Numbered from the stretch's first letter, positions 45,354 through 54,606 are shown. The stretch is 64,000 bases of DNA from Balneatrix alpica DSM 16621 (GCF_000619885.1 NZ_JHUZ01000016.1:1-64000), one strand, 5' to 3'. Notes: generated from the letters alone by a model not told the origin. Translations and numbers: made by a program.

Positions 45354-46793
45354 TTGATCAAGTTCTTACTGAATCAGGAACTCAGGGTGGAGACTGAGAT
45401 AGACCCCAACCTGACCGTACTGCAGTATCTGCGTAATCTGGTCAGAAAGACAGGGACCAAAGAAGGCTGTGCCTCCGGTGACTGTGGTGCCTGCACCGTG
45501 GTGATCGGTGAGCCGGATGGCGAGCGGATGCGTTATCGCACCCTCAACTCCTGCCTCACCTTTGTTGCCGCCCTGGATGGTAAACAGCTGATTACCGTCG
45601 AAGGCCTGCAAGACGAAGGTGTACTCCATCAGGTGCAGCAGTCGATGGTGGATTGCCATGGTTCCCAGTGCGGTTTTTGCACCCCGGGCTTCATCATGTC
45701 GATGTTTGCGCTCTACAAGAATGAAAGCCAGGCTGATCGCCACAAGATCGAAGAAGCCCTGGCCGGCAATCTGTGTCGTTGTACCGGCTACCGTCCGATT
45801 GTCGAGGCGGCAGAGCAGATGTACACCAATGCCATGGCGGATAAGTTTGATCGCCTGCAAGGCCAGACCCTGCAGCAGCTGGGTGAGATTCAGCCGCAGC
45901 AAACCGCTGAATTGAAGGGGGCAGGGCGGGTTAGCTTCAGCCCCACAACGCTGGATGAACTGGCCGCACTCTATGAGCAGCATCCCGCCGCGCGCCTGCT
46001 GGCGGGTGGAACGGACTTGGCCTTGGAGGTCACCCAGTTTCACCGTGAGCTGCCTACCCTGATTTATTTGGGGCAGGTGGCAGAGCTGAAACAAATCCAT
46101 GAGTTTGACGATCGCATTGAGTTTGGTGCCGCGGCGCCCTTGAGCGATTGCGCCCCTTATCTCAGTCGTGAATACCCCTCCTTTGGCCAGCTATTGCAGC
46201 GCTTTGCCTCCCTGCAGATTCGCAACCAGGGCACCCTGGGGGGCAATATTGGTAATGCTTCCCCTATCGGTGATGCCCCGCCGGCGCTGATTGCCCTCAA
46301 TGCGGAGGTGGTGCTGCGCAAGGGTAGCAAGCGCCGTATCCTGGCGCTGAAAGACTACTTTATCGACTACAAGGTCACCGCCCGTCAGGAGTCGGAGTTT
46401 ATTGAGAAGATCATCGTGCCTAAGGCCAGCGCCCATGGTGTCGTACGCTTCTACAAGGTCTCCAAGCGTTTGGATGATGACATCTCCGCGGTGCTGGGTG
46501 CCTTTAACCTGACCTTGCAGCAGGGCATTGTGACAGAGGCCCGTATTGCCTTTGGCGGCATGGCGGCGATTCCCAAGCGTGCCCGTGCCTGTGAGCAGGT
46601 ACTGCTGGGTCATCCCCTGGATGAAGCAACCCTGACCCGTGCCCGTCAGGCCCTTAGCCAAGACTTCACCCCGATTTCCGACTTCCGTGCCAGCAAAGAA
46701 TACCGTCTGCTGGTGGCGCAGAATCTGCTGACTCGCTATGCCCTGGAAATCACCACCCCTGAACTCGCAACCCAGGTGACTGCCCATGTCTAA
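45354..46793 (+). CDS. xdhA: Xanthine dehydrogenase small subunit (FeS/FAD)
   Basis: A 479-residue subunit that carries electrons from the molybdenum site to NAD. Two [2Fe-2S] domains lie at the N-terminus (GCASGDCGACTVV; HGSQCGFCTPGF with NLCRCTGYRP), followed by the FAD domain (about 180-360, LLAGGTDLALEV and the GTLGGNIGNASPIGDAPPAL FAD loop). I prefer a TTG start at 45354: GAGGAG (45342-45347) lies six bases before it, and the protein then begins IKFLLNQELRVE, like other XdhA proteins. A GTG at 45324 in the same frame is the alternative. It overlaps xdhB by eight bases. Confidence 0.93.
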   Translation: MIKFLLNQELRVETEIDPNLTVLQYLRNLVRKTGTKEGCASGDCGACTVVIGEPDGERMRYRTLNSCLTFVAALDGKQLITVEGLQDEGVLHQVQQSMVDCHGSQCGFCTPGFIMSMFALYKNESQADRHKIEEALAGNLCRCTGYRPIVEAAEQMYTNAMADKFDRLQGQTLQQLGEIQPQQTAELKGAGRVSFSPTTLDELAALYEQHPAARLLAGGTDLALEVTQFHRELPTLIYLGQVAELKQIHEFDDRIEFGAAAPLSDCAPYLSREYPSFGQLLQRFASLQIRNQGTLGGNIGNASPIGDAPPALIALNAEVVLRKGSKRRILALKDYFIDYKVTARQESEFIEKIIVPKASAHGVVRFYKVSKRLDDDISAVLGAFNLTLQQGIVTEARIAFGGMAAIPKRARACEQVLLGHPLDEATLTRARQALSQDFTPISDFRASKEYRLLVAQNLLTRYALEITTPELATQVTAHV

Positions 46794-49176
46794 TCATCAG
46801 CCCAAACTCAGTTACGAACAGTTGTTGCAGCGGGTGCAGGAGGATATCGTCACCGGCGTGGGCCGTAGTGTGCGTCACGACAGTGCTGCCAAGCAGGTCA
46901 GTGGCGAAGCCCAGTACGTCGATGATCGTCTGGAGTTTCCCAACCAGCTGCATCTGTACGCCCGTTTAAGTGAGCGTGCCCATGCCCGTATCAAGCGTAT
47001 CGATACCGCGCCCTGCTATCAGGTGCCGGGGGTGGTGAAGGTACTGACCGCCGCCGATGTACCGGGACAGTTGGATATCGGTGCGGTACTGCCGGGTGAT
47101 CCGCTGATGGCCAACGAGGTGGTGGAATATGTTGGCCAGACCATTCTGGCGGTAGCGGCAGACAGCCTGGAAAACGCCCGCAAAGGGGCGATGGCGGCGA
47201 TTATTGAATACGAAGACTTGGAAGCCATCCTGGATGTAGAAGAGGCGCTGGCTCGCCAGCACTTTGTCAGCCCCAGCCATACCCATAAGCGTGGTGACTC
47301 TGCCGCAGCCTTGGCAGCCGCCCCCCACCGGTTGCAGGGCAAGGTGCATATTGGCGGCCAGGAACACTTCTATCTGGAGACGCAAATCTCCTTCGCGATT
47401 CCCAATGAAGATGGTGGGGTATTGATTTTTGCCTCCTGCCAGCACCCCTCGGAGATGCAAAAGCTGGTGGCGGAGGTGCTGGGCATTCCCATGCACAAGG
47501 TGACGGTGGACATGCGCCGCATGGGCGGTGGTTTTGGCGGTAAAGAGACCCAGTTTGCCGGTCCTGCCTGTCTGGCAGCGTTGGCAGCGGTACTGACCGG
47601 ACGTCCGGCCAAGATGCGCCTGCCACGGATGGAAGACATGCTGATGACCGGCAAGCGCCATCCGTTCTTCAATCAATACGATGTCGGCTTTGATGACCAG
47701 GGCCGTATTGTCGGTATTGAGATGGATTTGGCGGGCAACTGTGGCTATTCCCCCGATCTGTCCAACTCCATTGTTGATCGGGCGATGTTCCACGCCGATA
47801 ACGCCTACTATCTCGGTGAGGCCACCATTCATGGTCACCGCTGTAAAACCCATACCGCCTCCAACACCGCCTATCGTGGTTTTGGTGGGCCCCAGGGCAT
47901 GATCATGCCGGAAATTATTCTGGATGATATCGCCCGCTACCTGGGCAAAGACCCGCTGGAAGTCCGTAAGGTCAACTTCTACGGCAAAGAGGAGCGCAAC
48001 GTCACCCACTACTACCAAAAGGTGGAAGACAATATCGCGCCGGAAATTGTCGCCGAGCTGGAGGCCAGCAGTGATTACCAGGCGCGCCGCCAGGCGATTG
48101 CCGCCTTTAACCAGCAGAGTCCGATCCTGAAGAAGGGACTGGCCCTGACCCCGGTCAAGTTTGGCATCTCCTTTACCGCCAGCTTCCTCAACCAGGCCGG
48201 TGCCCTGGTACACATCTACACCGACGGCAGCATCCAGCTTAACCATGGCGGCTGTGAAATGGGCCAGGGATTGAATACCAAGGTGGCTCAGGTGGTGGCG
48301 CAAGAGTTTCAGGTGGATATCGACCGTATCCAGATTACCGCCACCAACACCGACAAGGTGCCCAATACCTCGCCAACGGCGGCCTCCTCCGGTGCTGACC
48401 TGAACGGTAAGGCGGCGCAGAATGCCGCCCGTACCATCAAGCAGCGTCTGGTCGAGTTTGCCGCTAAGCACTTCCGGGTGACGGAAGAGGATGTGGTATT
48501 TAAAAATAACCATGTGCTGATTCGTGATGAGATTCTGCCCTTTGCGGACTTTATCCAGCTGGCCTATTTCAACCAGATCTCCCTGTCCAGCACCGGCTTC
48601 TATCGCACACCGAAAATTTACTATGACCGTGATCAGGCCCGTGGCCGTCCCTTCTATTACTACGCCTATGGGGCAGCCTGCGCCGAAGTGGTGATCGACA
48701 CCCTGACCGGTGAATACAAGGTGACCCGGGTGGACATCCTCCATGATGTAGGGGCCTCACTGAACCCCGCCATCGACATTGGTCAGGTGGAAGGCGGCTT
48801 TATTCAGGGCATGGGCTGGCTGACCACTGAGGAGCTGGTGTGGAATGACAAGGGCCGCCTGCTCACCTCGGGCCCGGCCAGTTACAAGATTCCTGCGATC
48901 GCTGATACCCCGCCGGATTTCCGCGTCAAGCTGGTGGAGAGTCGTCCCAATCAGGAAGATACCGTCTACCACTCCAAAGCAGTGGGCGAACCACCCTTTA
49001 TGCTGGGGATTGCGGTGTTCTGTGCCCTCAAGGACGCCATTGCCAGTGTGGCGGACTATCGCTATAGCCCGCAGATTGATGCCCCTGCGACCCCGGAGCG
49101 GGTACTCTTTGCCTGCCAACAACTACGTCAGCAGGTCAGCGCCAGTCAGGCTGCCAGCAGTCTGCAACCGGCCTAA
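46786..49176 (+). CDS. xdhB: Xanthine dehydrogenase large (molybdopterin) subunit
   Basis: A 796-residue catalytic subunit that hydroxylates hypoxanthine and xanthine to urate. It has the molybdopterin-binding motif MGGGFGGKE (about 244-252), the conserved YRGFGGPQG, EMGQGLNTKV, and the active-site Glu in KAVGEPPFMLG (about residue 730). All main motifs are present. The start overlaps xdhA and the accessory gene xdhC begins 11 bases after the stop, as in pseudomonads. Confidence 0.96.
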   Translation: MSNHQPKLSYEQLLQRVQEDIVTGVGRSVRHDSAAKQVSGEAQYVDDRLEFPNQLHLYARLSERAHARIKRIDTAPCYQVPGVVKVLTAADVPGQLDIGAVLPGDPLMANEVVEYVGQTILAVAADSLENARKGAMAAIIEYEDLEAILDVEEALARQHFVSPSHTHKRGDSAAALAAAPHRLQGKVHIGGQEHFYLETQISFAIPNEDGGVLIFASCQHPSEMQKLVAEVLGIPMHKVTVDMRRMGGGFGGKETQFAGPACLAALAAVLTGRPAKMRLPRMEDMLMTGKRHPFFNQYDVGFDDQGRIVGIEMDLAGNCGYSPDLSNSIVDRAMFHADNAYYLGEATIHGHRCKTHTASNTAYRGFGGPQGMIMPEIILDDIARYLGKDPLEVRKVNFYGKEERNVTHYYQKVEDNIAPEIVAELEASSDYQARRQAIAAFNQQSPILKKGLALTPVKFGISFTASFLNQAGALVHIYTDGSIQLNHGGCEMGQGLNTKVAQVVAQEFQVDIDRIQITATNTDKVPNTSPTAASSGADLNGKAAQNAARTIKQRLVEFAAKHFRVTEEDVVFKNNHVLIRDEILPFADFIQLAYFNQISLSSTGFYRTPKIYYDRDQARGRPFYYYAYGAACAEVVIDTLTGEYKVTRVDILHDVGASLNPAIDIGQVEGGFIQGMGWLTTEELVWNDKGRLLTSGPASYKIPAIADTPPDFRVKLVESRPNQEDTVYHSKAVGEPPFMLGIAVFCALKDAIASVADYRYSPQIDAPATPERVLFACQQLRQQVSASQAASSLQPA

Positions 49177-49187
49177 GCGAGGCAAGT

Positions 49188-50036
49188 ATGCAAAACTGGA
49201 TCAGCGCCCTCGCCGAGATGCAGCAACAGGGAGAACCCTGCGTGCTGGTGACCATCCTGGCGGATCAGGGTTCCACCCCCCGCGATGCCGGCAGCAAGAT
49301 GCTGGTCAGCAAGGAGCGCTGCATCGATACCATTGGCGGCGGCCACCTGGAGTACAAGGTAATCGCCCTGGCCCGGCAAATGCTGGAGGAGGGCGCCAGC
49401 CAGCTGCGGGTGGAACGCTTTGCCCTGGGGGCTAACCTGGGCCAATGCTGTGGCGGTGCCACCCTGGTGATACTGGAACCGCTTGGCCAAGTGCGTGCGG
49501 AGATCGCGTTATTTGGTGCAGGCCATGTGGGGCGGGCGCTGGCCCCCTTGCTGGCCAGCCTGCCCTGCAAGGTGCGTTGGATTGACTCCCGTGCCGAGGA
49601 GTTTCCAGAGCAGATACCGGCTGGGGTGAGCCAAATCATCAATGAAGACCCAGTGGAGGAAGTAGCCAACCTACCCAAGGGTGCTTATGTGATAGTGATG
49701 ACCCACAATCATCAGCTTGATCTGGAGCTGGCCCACGCCATCCTCAGCCGGGATGACTTCGCCTACTTCGGCCTGATCGGCTCGCGCACCAAGCGGATGA
49801 AGTTTGAACACCGCCTGCAACAGCGACAGCACAGTGCCGAACGCCTGGCGAAAATGCGCTGCCCCCTGGGGCTGCCAGAGGTGAAGGGCAAACTGCCCGC
49901 CGAAATCGCCGTGGCGGTGGCCGCTGAAGTCATCGCCACTTATAGCCAGCAGCAGAGTCAGACTCAGCCTGCTGGGCAACTGGATAAAGAACAGCAACGA
50001 GCCCAGCTCAAACTGCTGACTTCACTCGCTTCTTAA
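49188..50036 (+). CDS. xdhC: Xanthine dehydrogenase accessory protein XdhC
   Basis: This 282-residue chaperone binds molybdenum cofactor, promotes its sulfuration and loads it into XdhB. The N-terminal XdhC/CoxI domain has VTILADQGSTPRDAGSKMLV and TIGGGHLEYK; the C-terminal Rossmann part has LFGAGHVGRALAPLL (about 107-121) and YVIVMTHNHQLDLEL. ATG 49188 follows GAGGCAAG. The gene is complete and is the third in the xdhABC-guaD series. Confidence 0.94.
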   Translation: MQNWISALAEMQQQGEPCVLVTILADQGSTPRDAGSKMLVSKERCIDTIGGGHLEYKVIALARQMLEEGASQLRVERFALGANLGQCCGGATLVILEPLGQVRAEIALFGAGHVGRALAPLLASLPCKVRWIDSRAEEFPEQIPAGVSQIINEDPVEEVANLPKGAYVIVMTHNHQLDLELAHAILSRDDFAYFGLIGSRTKRMKFEHRLQQRQHSAERLAKMRCPLGLPEVKGKLPAEIAVAVAAEVIATYSQQQSQTQPAGQLDKEQQRAQLKLLTSLAS

Positions 50037-50044
50037 CCTGAATT

Positions 50045-50084
50045 CGGGCGGCGTGTTGGTCCCTGTGCGGGACAGCGCCGCCCG
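50045..50084 (+). repeat. Structured hairpin between xdhC and guaD
   Basis: Outer arms CGGGCGGCG (50045-50053) and CGCCGCCCG (50076-50084) enclose an inner perfect GTCCC-N5-GGGAC (50059-50073). The 40-base double hairpin ends 22 bases before guaD and could adjust read-through or translation. Confidence 0.75.
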
Positions 50085-50106
50085 CGCTATGTATGGGATA
50101 TACACC

Positions 50107-51411
50107 ATGGCCACAAGCAAGGCTTTTCGCAGTGCCATCCTGCACTGCCAGGATGACCCCGCCAAGGTTGGCTTTGAACAGGCAATTGAATACTTCGAAG
50201 ATGGTTTGCTGATCGTTGCGGATGGGCAGATCCAGGCGGTGGGACCGGCCAGCGATCTGTTGCCCGGCCTGGCGGCGGATACCGAGCTGGTGGAATACCC
50301 CAATGGCTTGATCGTACCTGGCTTTATCGACACCCATATCCACTATCCGCAAACCGGCATGATTGCTGCCTACGGTGAGCAGCTGCTGGACTGGCTGAAT
50401 AACTACACCTTCCCCACCGAGCGTCACTTTGCCGATAAAGAGCATGCCCGTGGGGTGGCCAAAGTCTTCCTGCAGGAACTGCTGCGTAACGGCACCACCA
50501 CCGCCCTGGTGTTTGGCACCATGCACAAGGAATCGGTGGATGCCTTCTTCGAGGAAGCCGCACGCTCCAACCTGCGCATGATTTGCGGCAAGGTGATGAT
50601 GGATCGCAATGCGCCGGATTACCTGACCGATACGCCGGAATCCAGCTATGCCGACTCCAAAGAGCTGATCGAACGCTGGCATGGCCAGGGCCGTGCCCTC
50701 TATGCCGTCACCCCGCGCTTTGCCCCGACCAGTAGCGAGGCCCAGTTAAGCGAGGCGGGTCGCCTGCTGCAGGAGTATCCGGATGTATACCTGCATACCC
50801 ATCTGTCGGAAAACAAAGCCGAAGTGGAGTGGGTGAAGGCACTCTTCCCCCAGTGCAGTGGCTATCTGGACGTCTATGATCACTTTGGCTTGCTGCGCCC
50901 CCGTGCGGTCTATGCCCACGGTATTCATTTGGAGGATGCGGAGTTTAAGCGTCTGGCCGAAACCGACTCCGCCATTGCCTTCTGCCCCACCTCCAACCTG
51001 TTCCTGGGCAGTGGGCTGTTTAATCTCAGCAAGGCGGAGCAGTATCAGGTCAAGGTTGGCCTGGGTACCGATGTGGGTGCAGGCACCAGCTTCTCGCTGC
51101 TGCAAACTATGAACGAAGCTTACAAAACCCAGCAATTGCAGGGGCGTAAGCTGCATCCCTATAAATCCCTCTACCTGGCCACTTTAGGTGGAGCGCAAGC
51201 GCTACATCTGGAGGACAAACTGGGTAACCTCAATCCCGGTAAAGAGGCGGACTTTGTGGTGCTGGACTACCAGGCCACACCTTTGCTCGACTTCCGCCTG
51301 CAACAGGCCAAGGACATTGAAGAGCGCCTGTTTGTATTGAGCATTCTTGGCGATGACCGGGCGGTTAAAGCCACCTACGCCGCCGGCGAGTGCGTCCATC
51401 AGCGCGACTAA
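50107..51411 (+). CDS. guaD: Guanine deaminase
   Basis: A 434-residue amidohydrolase that converts guanine to xanthine, feeding the xanthine dehydrogenase encoded upstream. Metal and active-site motifs: GFIDTHIHYPQTG (about 80), HTHLSENKAEVEW (about 238) and VGLGTDVGAGTSFSLL (about 335). The N-terminus MATSKAFRSAILHCQDDPAKVG and EYFEDGLLIV match other GuaD proteins, supporting ATG 50107 over upstream in-frame ATG codons (50089, 50053 region). Those would put the hairpin at 50045-50084 inside the gene. No urate-degrading gene follows. Confidence 0.95.
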   Translation: MATSKAFRSAILHCQDDPAKVGFEQAIEYFEDGLLIVADGQIQAVGPASDLLPGLAADTELVEYPNGLIVPGFIDTHIHYPQTGMIAAYGEQLLDWLNNYTFPTERHFADKEHARGVAKVFLQELLRNGTTTALVFGTMHKESVDAFFEEAARSNLRMICGKVMMDRNAPDYLTDTPESSYADSKELIERWHGQGRALYAVTPRFAPTSSEAQLSEAGRLLQEYPDVYLHTHLSENKAEVEWVKALFPQCSGYLDVYDHFGLLRPRAVYAHGIHLEDAEFKRLAETDSAIAFCPTSNLFLGSGLFNLSKAEQYQVKVGLGTDVGAGTSFSLLQTMNEAYKTQQLQGRKLHPYKSLYLATLGGAQALHLEDKLGNLNPGKEADFVVLDYQATPLLDFRLQQAKDIEERLFVLSILGDDRAVKATYAAGECVHQRD

Positions 51412-51421
51412 GGCCGCTTAT

Positions 51422-51449
51422 GCTTTACCCCGCGTTGGCGGGGTGAAGC
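51422..51449. terminator. Hairpin between convergent guaD and the VTT gene
   Basis: GCTTTACCCCGC-GTTG-GCGGGGTGAAGC, 12-base stem with one G-T pair, 10 bases after the guaD stop and 9 before the stop of the convergent gene. It can serve both directions, though the T-tract is lacking. Confidence 0.75.
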
Positions 51450-51458
51450 AAGATGAGC

Positions 51459-52121
51459 CTAACCAATCGCCTCACTGGCCTGGATACGTCGCCTAAACAC
51501 CAGCCATGCCAGCCATAACCCACCGGTTAATCCCAGGGCGGTATAGAGCGCCGGTTGCGGATTCTCCACACTGCTATAGGCCCCCGCCAGACTGGCAATC
51601 AGCACATAGGGCAGGCTGCCCAACAACCAATACAGGGCAAAACGACGCCAGGGCATGGCACAGACCCCAGCCATGCAAGCCGACACCTCCGGCAAAATCG
51701 GCAAGGCCCGCGCCAATAACAACACCCCACTGCCATGCTGACGAAACAGCATCATCGCTGCTGCCCGCTCCTCAGCTTGCGGAACCAGGCGGCACAACAA
51801 CGCCTCACCATAGCGGCGACTCAGCAGATAGCCCAGATGGCCCGCCACCGTTACCCCCAGCATCCCGGTCAGGCTGCCCAACACCGGCCCCAGCCAATAA
51901 CCACTGAAAATCAACAGCGTCAGGGTGGGTACTGCAATCAGTAAATCGGCGATCAGCAACGCACTGATTAACAGGGCGATATAAAAGGGTGAAATCGCTT
52001 TGGCAGCCTGCAAATAAAGTTCTATCTTCTCTAGGCTTAAGAGCCCCGTGCTGCGCAGCAACACAAAGGTGCTGGCAAATACCAGCACCAGGGTCAGCAT
52101 CATTTTCAGTAAGGGTTTCAT
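51459..52121 (-). CDS. TVP38/TMEM64 (VTT-domain) membrane protein
   Basis: A 220-residue inner-membrane protein with about five to six helices. The VTT/DedA-like core shows FSGYWLGPVLGSLTGMLGVTVAGHLGYLLSRRYG and a re-entrant-type LLLARALPILPEVSACMAGVCAMPWRRFAL (about 140-170). Family members influence membrane lipid or proton balance; the exact role is unknown. It is convergent with guaD and divergent from the isochorismatase-fold gene (86-base gap). Confidence 0.85.
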   Translation of the reverse strand: MKPLLKMMLTLVLVFASTFVLLRSTGLLSLEKIELYLQAAKAISPFYIALLISALLIADLLIAVPTLTLLIFSGYWLGPVLGSLTGMLGVTVAGHLGYLLSRRYGEALLCRLVPQAEERAAAMMLFRQHGSGVLLLARALPILPEVSACMAGVCAMPWRRFALYWLLGSLPYVLIASLAGAYSSVENPQPALYTALGLTGGLWLAWLVFRRRIQASEAIG

Positions 52122-52207
52122 CGTGCACCTCCTCTTCTTGCCCTCAGGTTAAGAGGCGCGGTGCTATTTTTCGTTAACCTGGGTTAATTGGCTCAGCAGG
52201 AGAGACT

Positions 52208-52744
52208 ATGTCAGCTGCAGTCTTGGTAATTGATGTACAGGCCGTACTTTTTGACGCTTACCCCGCCCCCTTTGAAGGGCAGGAGGTAGTACAACGGATT
52301 AACCAGCTGACGGAATGGGCGCGTGCCCAAGGGTTGCCGGTGCTGTTTATCCAACATGAAAAAGCCGATACCGGCATTGCCTACCAAAGCCCTGGTTGGC
52401 AATTACAGGCCGGCTTAAGGGTGCAGGAGCAGGATCAGCGCATTCGCAAAACCACGCCGGACTCTTTCTTGCAGACCGATTTGGAGGAAAGCCTGCGTCG
52501 CCAGGGTATTGACGAAGTATTGGTGTGTGGTTATGCCAGCGAGTTTTGCGTGGATACCACCGTGCGCCGTGCCGCTGCCCTGGGTTTTACAGTGAAGCTG
52601 GTGGCGGATGCCCACACCACTGTGGATAAACCCCATGCCAGTGGGGCCCAGATACGTCAGCACCACAATGCCAGCCTGAGTTGCATCAGCAGCTTTAGCG
52701 GCAAGATTAGTGCGCCGACGTTAGCGGAAATCATGCAGGGTTAA
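52208..52744 (+). CDS. Isochorismatase-fold cysteine hydrolase
   Basis: This 178-residue cytoplasmic hydrolase has the catalytic triad of the family at Asp9 (VLVIDVQ), Lys81 (RKTTPDSF) and Cys114 (GYASEFCVDTTVRRA). Members hydrolyse amides such as nicotinamide, N-carbamoylsarcosine or ureidoacrylate; the substrate here cannot be assigned, although the gene is close to purine-degradation genes. ATG 52208 is preceded by AGGAGAG. The length is typical. A strong hairpin follows. Confidence 0.88.
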   Translation: MSAAVLVIDVQAVLFDAYPAPFEGQEVVQRINQLTEWARAQGLPVLFIQHEKADTGIAYQSPGWQLQAGLRVQEQDQRIRKTTPDSFLQTDLEESLRRQGIDEVLVCGYASEFCVDTTVRRAAALGFTVKLVADAHTTVDKPHASGAQIRQHHNASLSCISSFSGKISAPTLAEIMQG

Positions 52745-52825
52745 GACAACAGCGACGCCAATGCGGAGTGAGCCTCGGCTTGGCGCCGCCGCAACTGCGT
52801 ACCCGCGTTTCGGGTAGGTATGAAA

Positions 52826-52854
52826 GGGATGCCCTCGCTGTTACAGGGCATCCC
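52826..52854. terminator. Bidirectional terminator-like hairpin
   Basis: GGGATGCCCT (52826-52835) and AGGGCATCCC (52845-52854) form a perfect 10-base stem between convergent genes; on the minus strand it is followed by TTT, favouring use by the YjiH gene. Confidence 0.7.
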
Positions 52855-52871
52855 TCGGTCAAATCAAACCC

Positions 52872-54200
52872 TTAACCCGCGCTACTGGCCAGTTGGCTGG
52901 CGGCGTAGTAGGCCAGCGGGGAGGCGAGCAGAATACTGAGTGCCGTCCGCTGGAACCAAATCACCACCATCTGCCGCACGCTGAGGGGGATCTCGGTCGA
53001 GAGGACACAGGGAATGGTGGCGGAGAAGAACAGAATCGACGATACCGACACTACCCCGATGACAAAGCGGGAGACGACATCGGCCTGGGCCATCAGCAAG
53101 GCAGGCAGGAACATTTCCGCCAGCCCCGTGGCACTGGCTTTGCCAATGGCCAGGGGATCGGGTAACTGGGCCAGCCAGGCAAAGGGATAAAACAGGTAGC
53201 CCAGCCAGTCGAACACCGGGGTGTACTTGGCGACCAGCAAGCCCAGCAGACCAATGGAGAGAATGGAGGGCAGGATGGCGATGGCCATCACCACCCCTTC
53301 TTTCAGATTGAGTGCCACGCTTTGCCACAGCGGCGGAGCTTTTTCCGCTACCTGCAGGCCTTCACTCATCGCCTGTTGCAGGCGTTGACCGGAGGCTACC
53401 TGGGGCTCTGGCTGGCTACTGTGATTGTCCATACCCGCTAGTGGCCAGAGACGTACATGGATGGCGGTCACACTGAAGCTGACCAGCAGGGTCGACCAGA
53501 AATACAGGTTCCATATTTCCATCAAACCCAGGGTTTTCGCCACGATCACCATAAAGGTGGCGGATACGGTAGAGAAGCCGGTGGCTATAATGGCGGCCTC
53601 TTTGGCGGAGTAGCCGCCAGCCTTGTACACCCGATTGGTAATCAACAGGCCAATGGAGTAGCTGCCGACAAAGGAGGCAACGGCATCAATCGCAGAGCGG
53701 CCGGGGGTTTTCCACAGGGGGCGCATGATGGGTTGTACCAGCACCCCGACCAGTTCGAGCAGTCCATAGCTGATTAAAAAAGCCAGAAAAACGGCACCAA
53801 TAGGAACGATCAACCCCACCGGGATGACCAGCTTATTGAACAGGAAAGGCAGCATGTCTTTGCTGAACAGGAAGTCAGGGCCCACCTCAAAATAGGCCAT
53901 CAGGCCAACCACTACCCCCGCCAGCTTGAGCAACGAGAAGATACGGCTGGTCATATTGCGTCGCCAGCTACCCTGGATAAAGGGGTAGAGCCCCCCGGCA
54001 ATGATTAACGCCAGGGCATAGAGGCCGATGCCGGACTGCTGGCGCAACCAGGACACCAGGTGATCAAGGGGGATGGTACTGACTCCATTGAGGGTGACAG
54101 GGACGAAAAAGAACAGGATGCCAATCAGGCTGAAGGCGATCAGCTTGACGATGGCAGGGACGCGACGCTCCTCCGGTATGGCTGAACTGGGTGAGGTCAT
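52872..54200 (-). CDS. YjiH-family membrane protein (nucleoside-recognition/Gate domain)
   Basis: A 442-residue polytopic membrane protein. Several hydrophobic helices are separated by Gate-like segments (GLLELVGVLVQPIMRPLWKTPGRSAIDAVASFVGSYSIGLLITNR, about 160-205; LLMAQADVVSRFVIGVVSVSSILFFSATIPC, about 375-405). It matches YjiH, a putative transporter of unknown substrate. ATG 54200 has AAGGAG seven bases upstream; the frame continues to 54335 without support and shows AT-rich non-coding codons. A TGTA-AT-type palindrome (54262-54271) lies in its promoter region. Confidence 0.85.
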   Translation of the reverse strand: MTSPSSAIPEERRVPAIVKLIAFSLIGILFFFVPVTLNGVSTIPLDHLVSWLRQQSGIGLYALALIIAGGLYPFIQGSWRRNMTSRIFSLLKLAGVVVGLMAYFEVGPDFLFSKDMLPFLFNKLVIPVGLIVPIGAVFLAFLISYGLLELVGVLVQPIMRPLWKTPGRSAIDAVASFVGSYSIGLLITNRVYKAGGYSAKEAAIIATGFSTVSATFMVIVAKTLGLMEIWNLYFWSTLLVSFSVTAIHVRLWPLAGMDNHSSQPEPQVASGQRLQQAMSEGLQVAEKAPPLWQSVALNLKEGVVMAIAILPSILSIGLLGLLVAKYTPVFDWLGYLFYPFAWLAQLPDPLAIGKASATGLAEMFLPALLMAQADVVSRFVIGVVSVSSILFFSATIPCVLSTEIPLSVRQMVVIWFQRTALSILLASPLAYYAASQLASSAG

Positions 54201-54261
54201 CACAGGGCTCCTTGTTAGATAGATCGGCTTTTTGGCGCGATCGGTGTTGTTTTTATTTAAA

Positions 54262-54271
54262 TGTATATACA
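54262..54271 (-). promoter_or_regulatory. Palindrome TGTATATACA upstream of the YjiH gene
   Basis: A perfect palindrome of the TGTA-N2-TACA type used by HutC-like GntR regulators, 62 bases before the YjiH start. No GntR gene is in the window. Confidence 0.35.
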
Positions 54272-54478
54272 AATATAGGCAGTGTTCAGCACAGGTCAAC
54301 GAGATTTTTATTCCGTGCCCCAGAAAAGTGGCCAAGCCACGAATGGATTGAGCTGTAGAGGAGCTGTGAGAGGGAAGTCCCTACTTTTTATATTGAATTG
54401 AGTCGTCTGCCTGGCTTTGACAGATCAAAACGATCTTAAAACTGGCGTGGTTATGAGTTTTGTTTGCCAAAAGCTAAG

Positions 54479-54522
54479 TTATGTAAAGATGCAGCCTGAG
54501 GATGTAGGCAACTTATGTAAGG
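54479..54522 (+). promoter_or_regulatory. Direct repeat TTATGTAARG upstream of the GMC operon
   Basis: TTATGTAAAG (54479-54488) and TTATGTAAGG (54513-54522) lie 34 bases apart and end 85 bases before the first gene of the GMC-oxidoreductase operon. They could bind an activator. The remainder of 54201-54606 is AT-rich and holds no gene that I can support. Confidence 0.35.
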
Positions 54523-54606
54523 TTGTATCCAGTTAGTGCGCAGGGTTTTGCATAGGTCTGCTTGGGCGATGGTCGATCGCATGCCAATCAGAACAGGATA
54601 ATAACT

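Noticed and set aside
46966-48744. A 592-codon antisense ORF inside xdhB
   Set aside because: It mirrors a gene with all xanthine-dehydrogenase motifs and codon bias; it shows no domain of its own.
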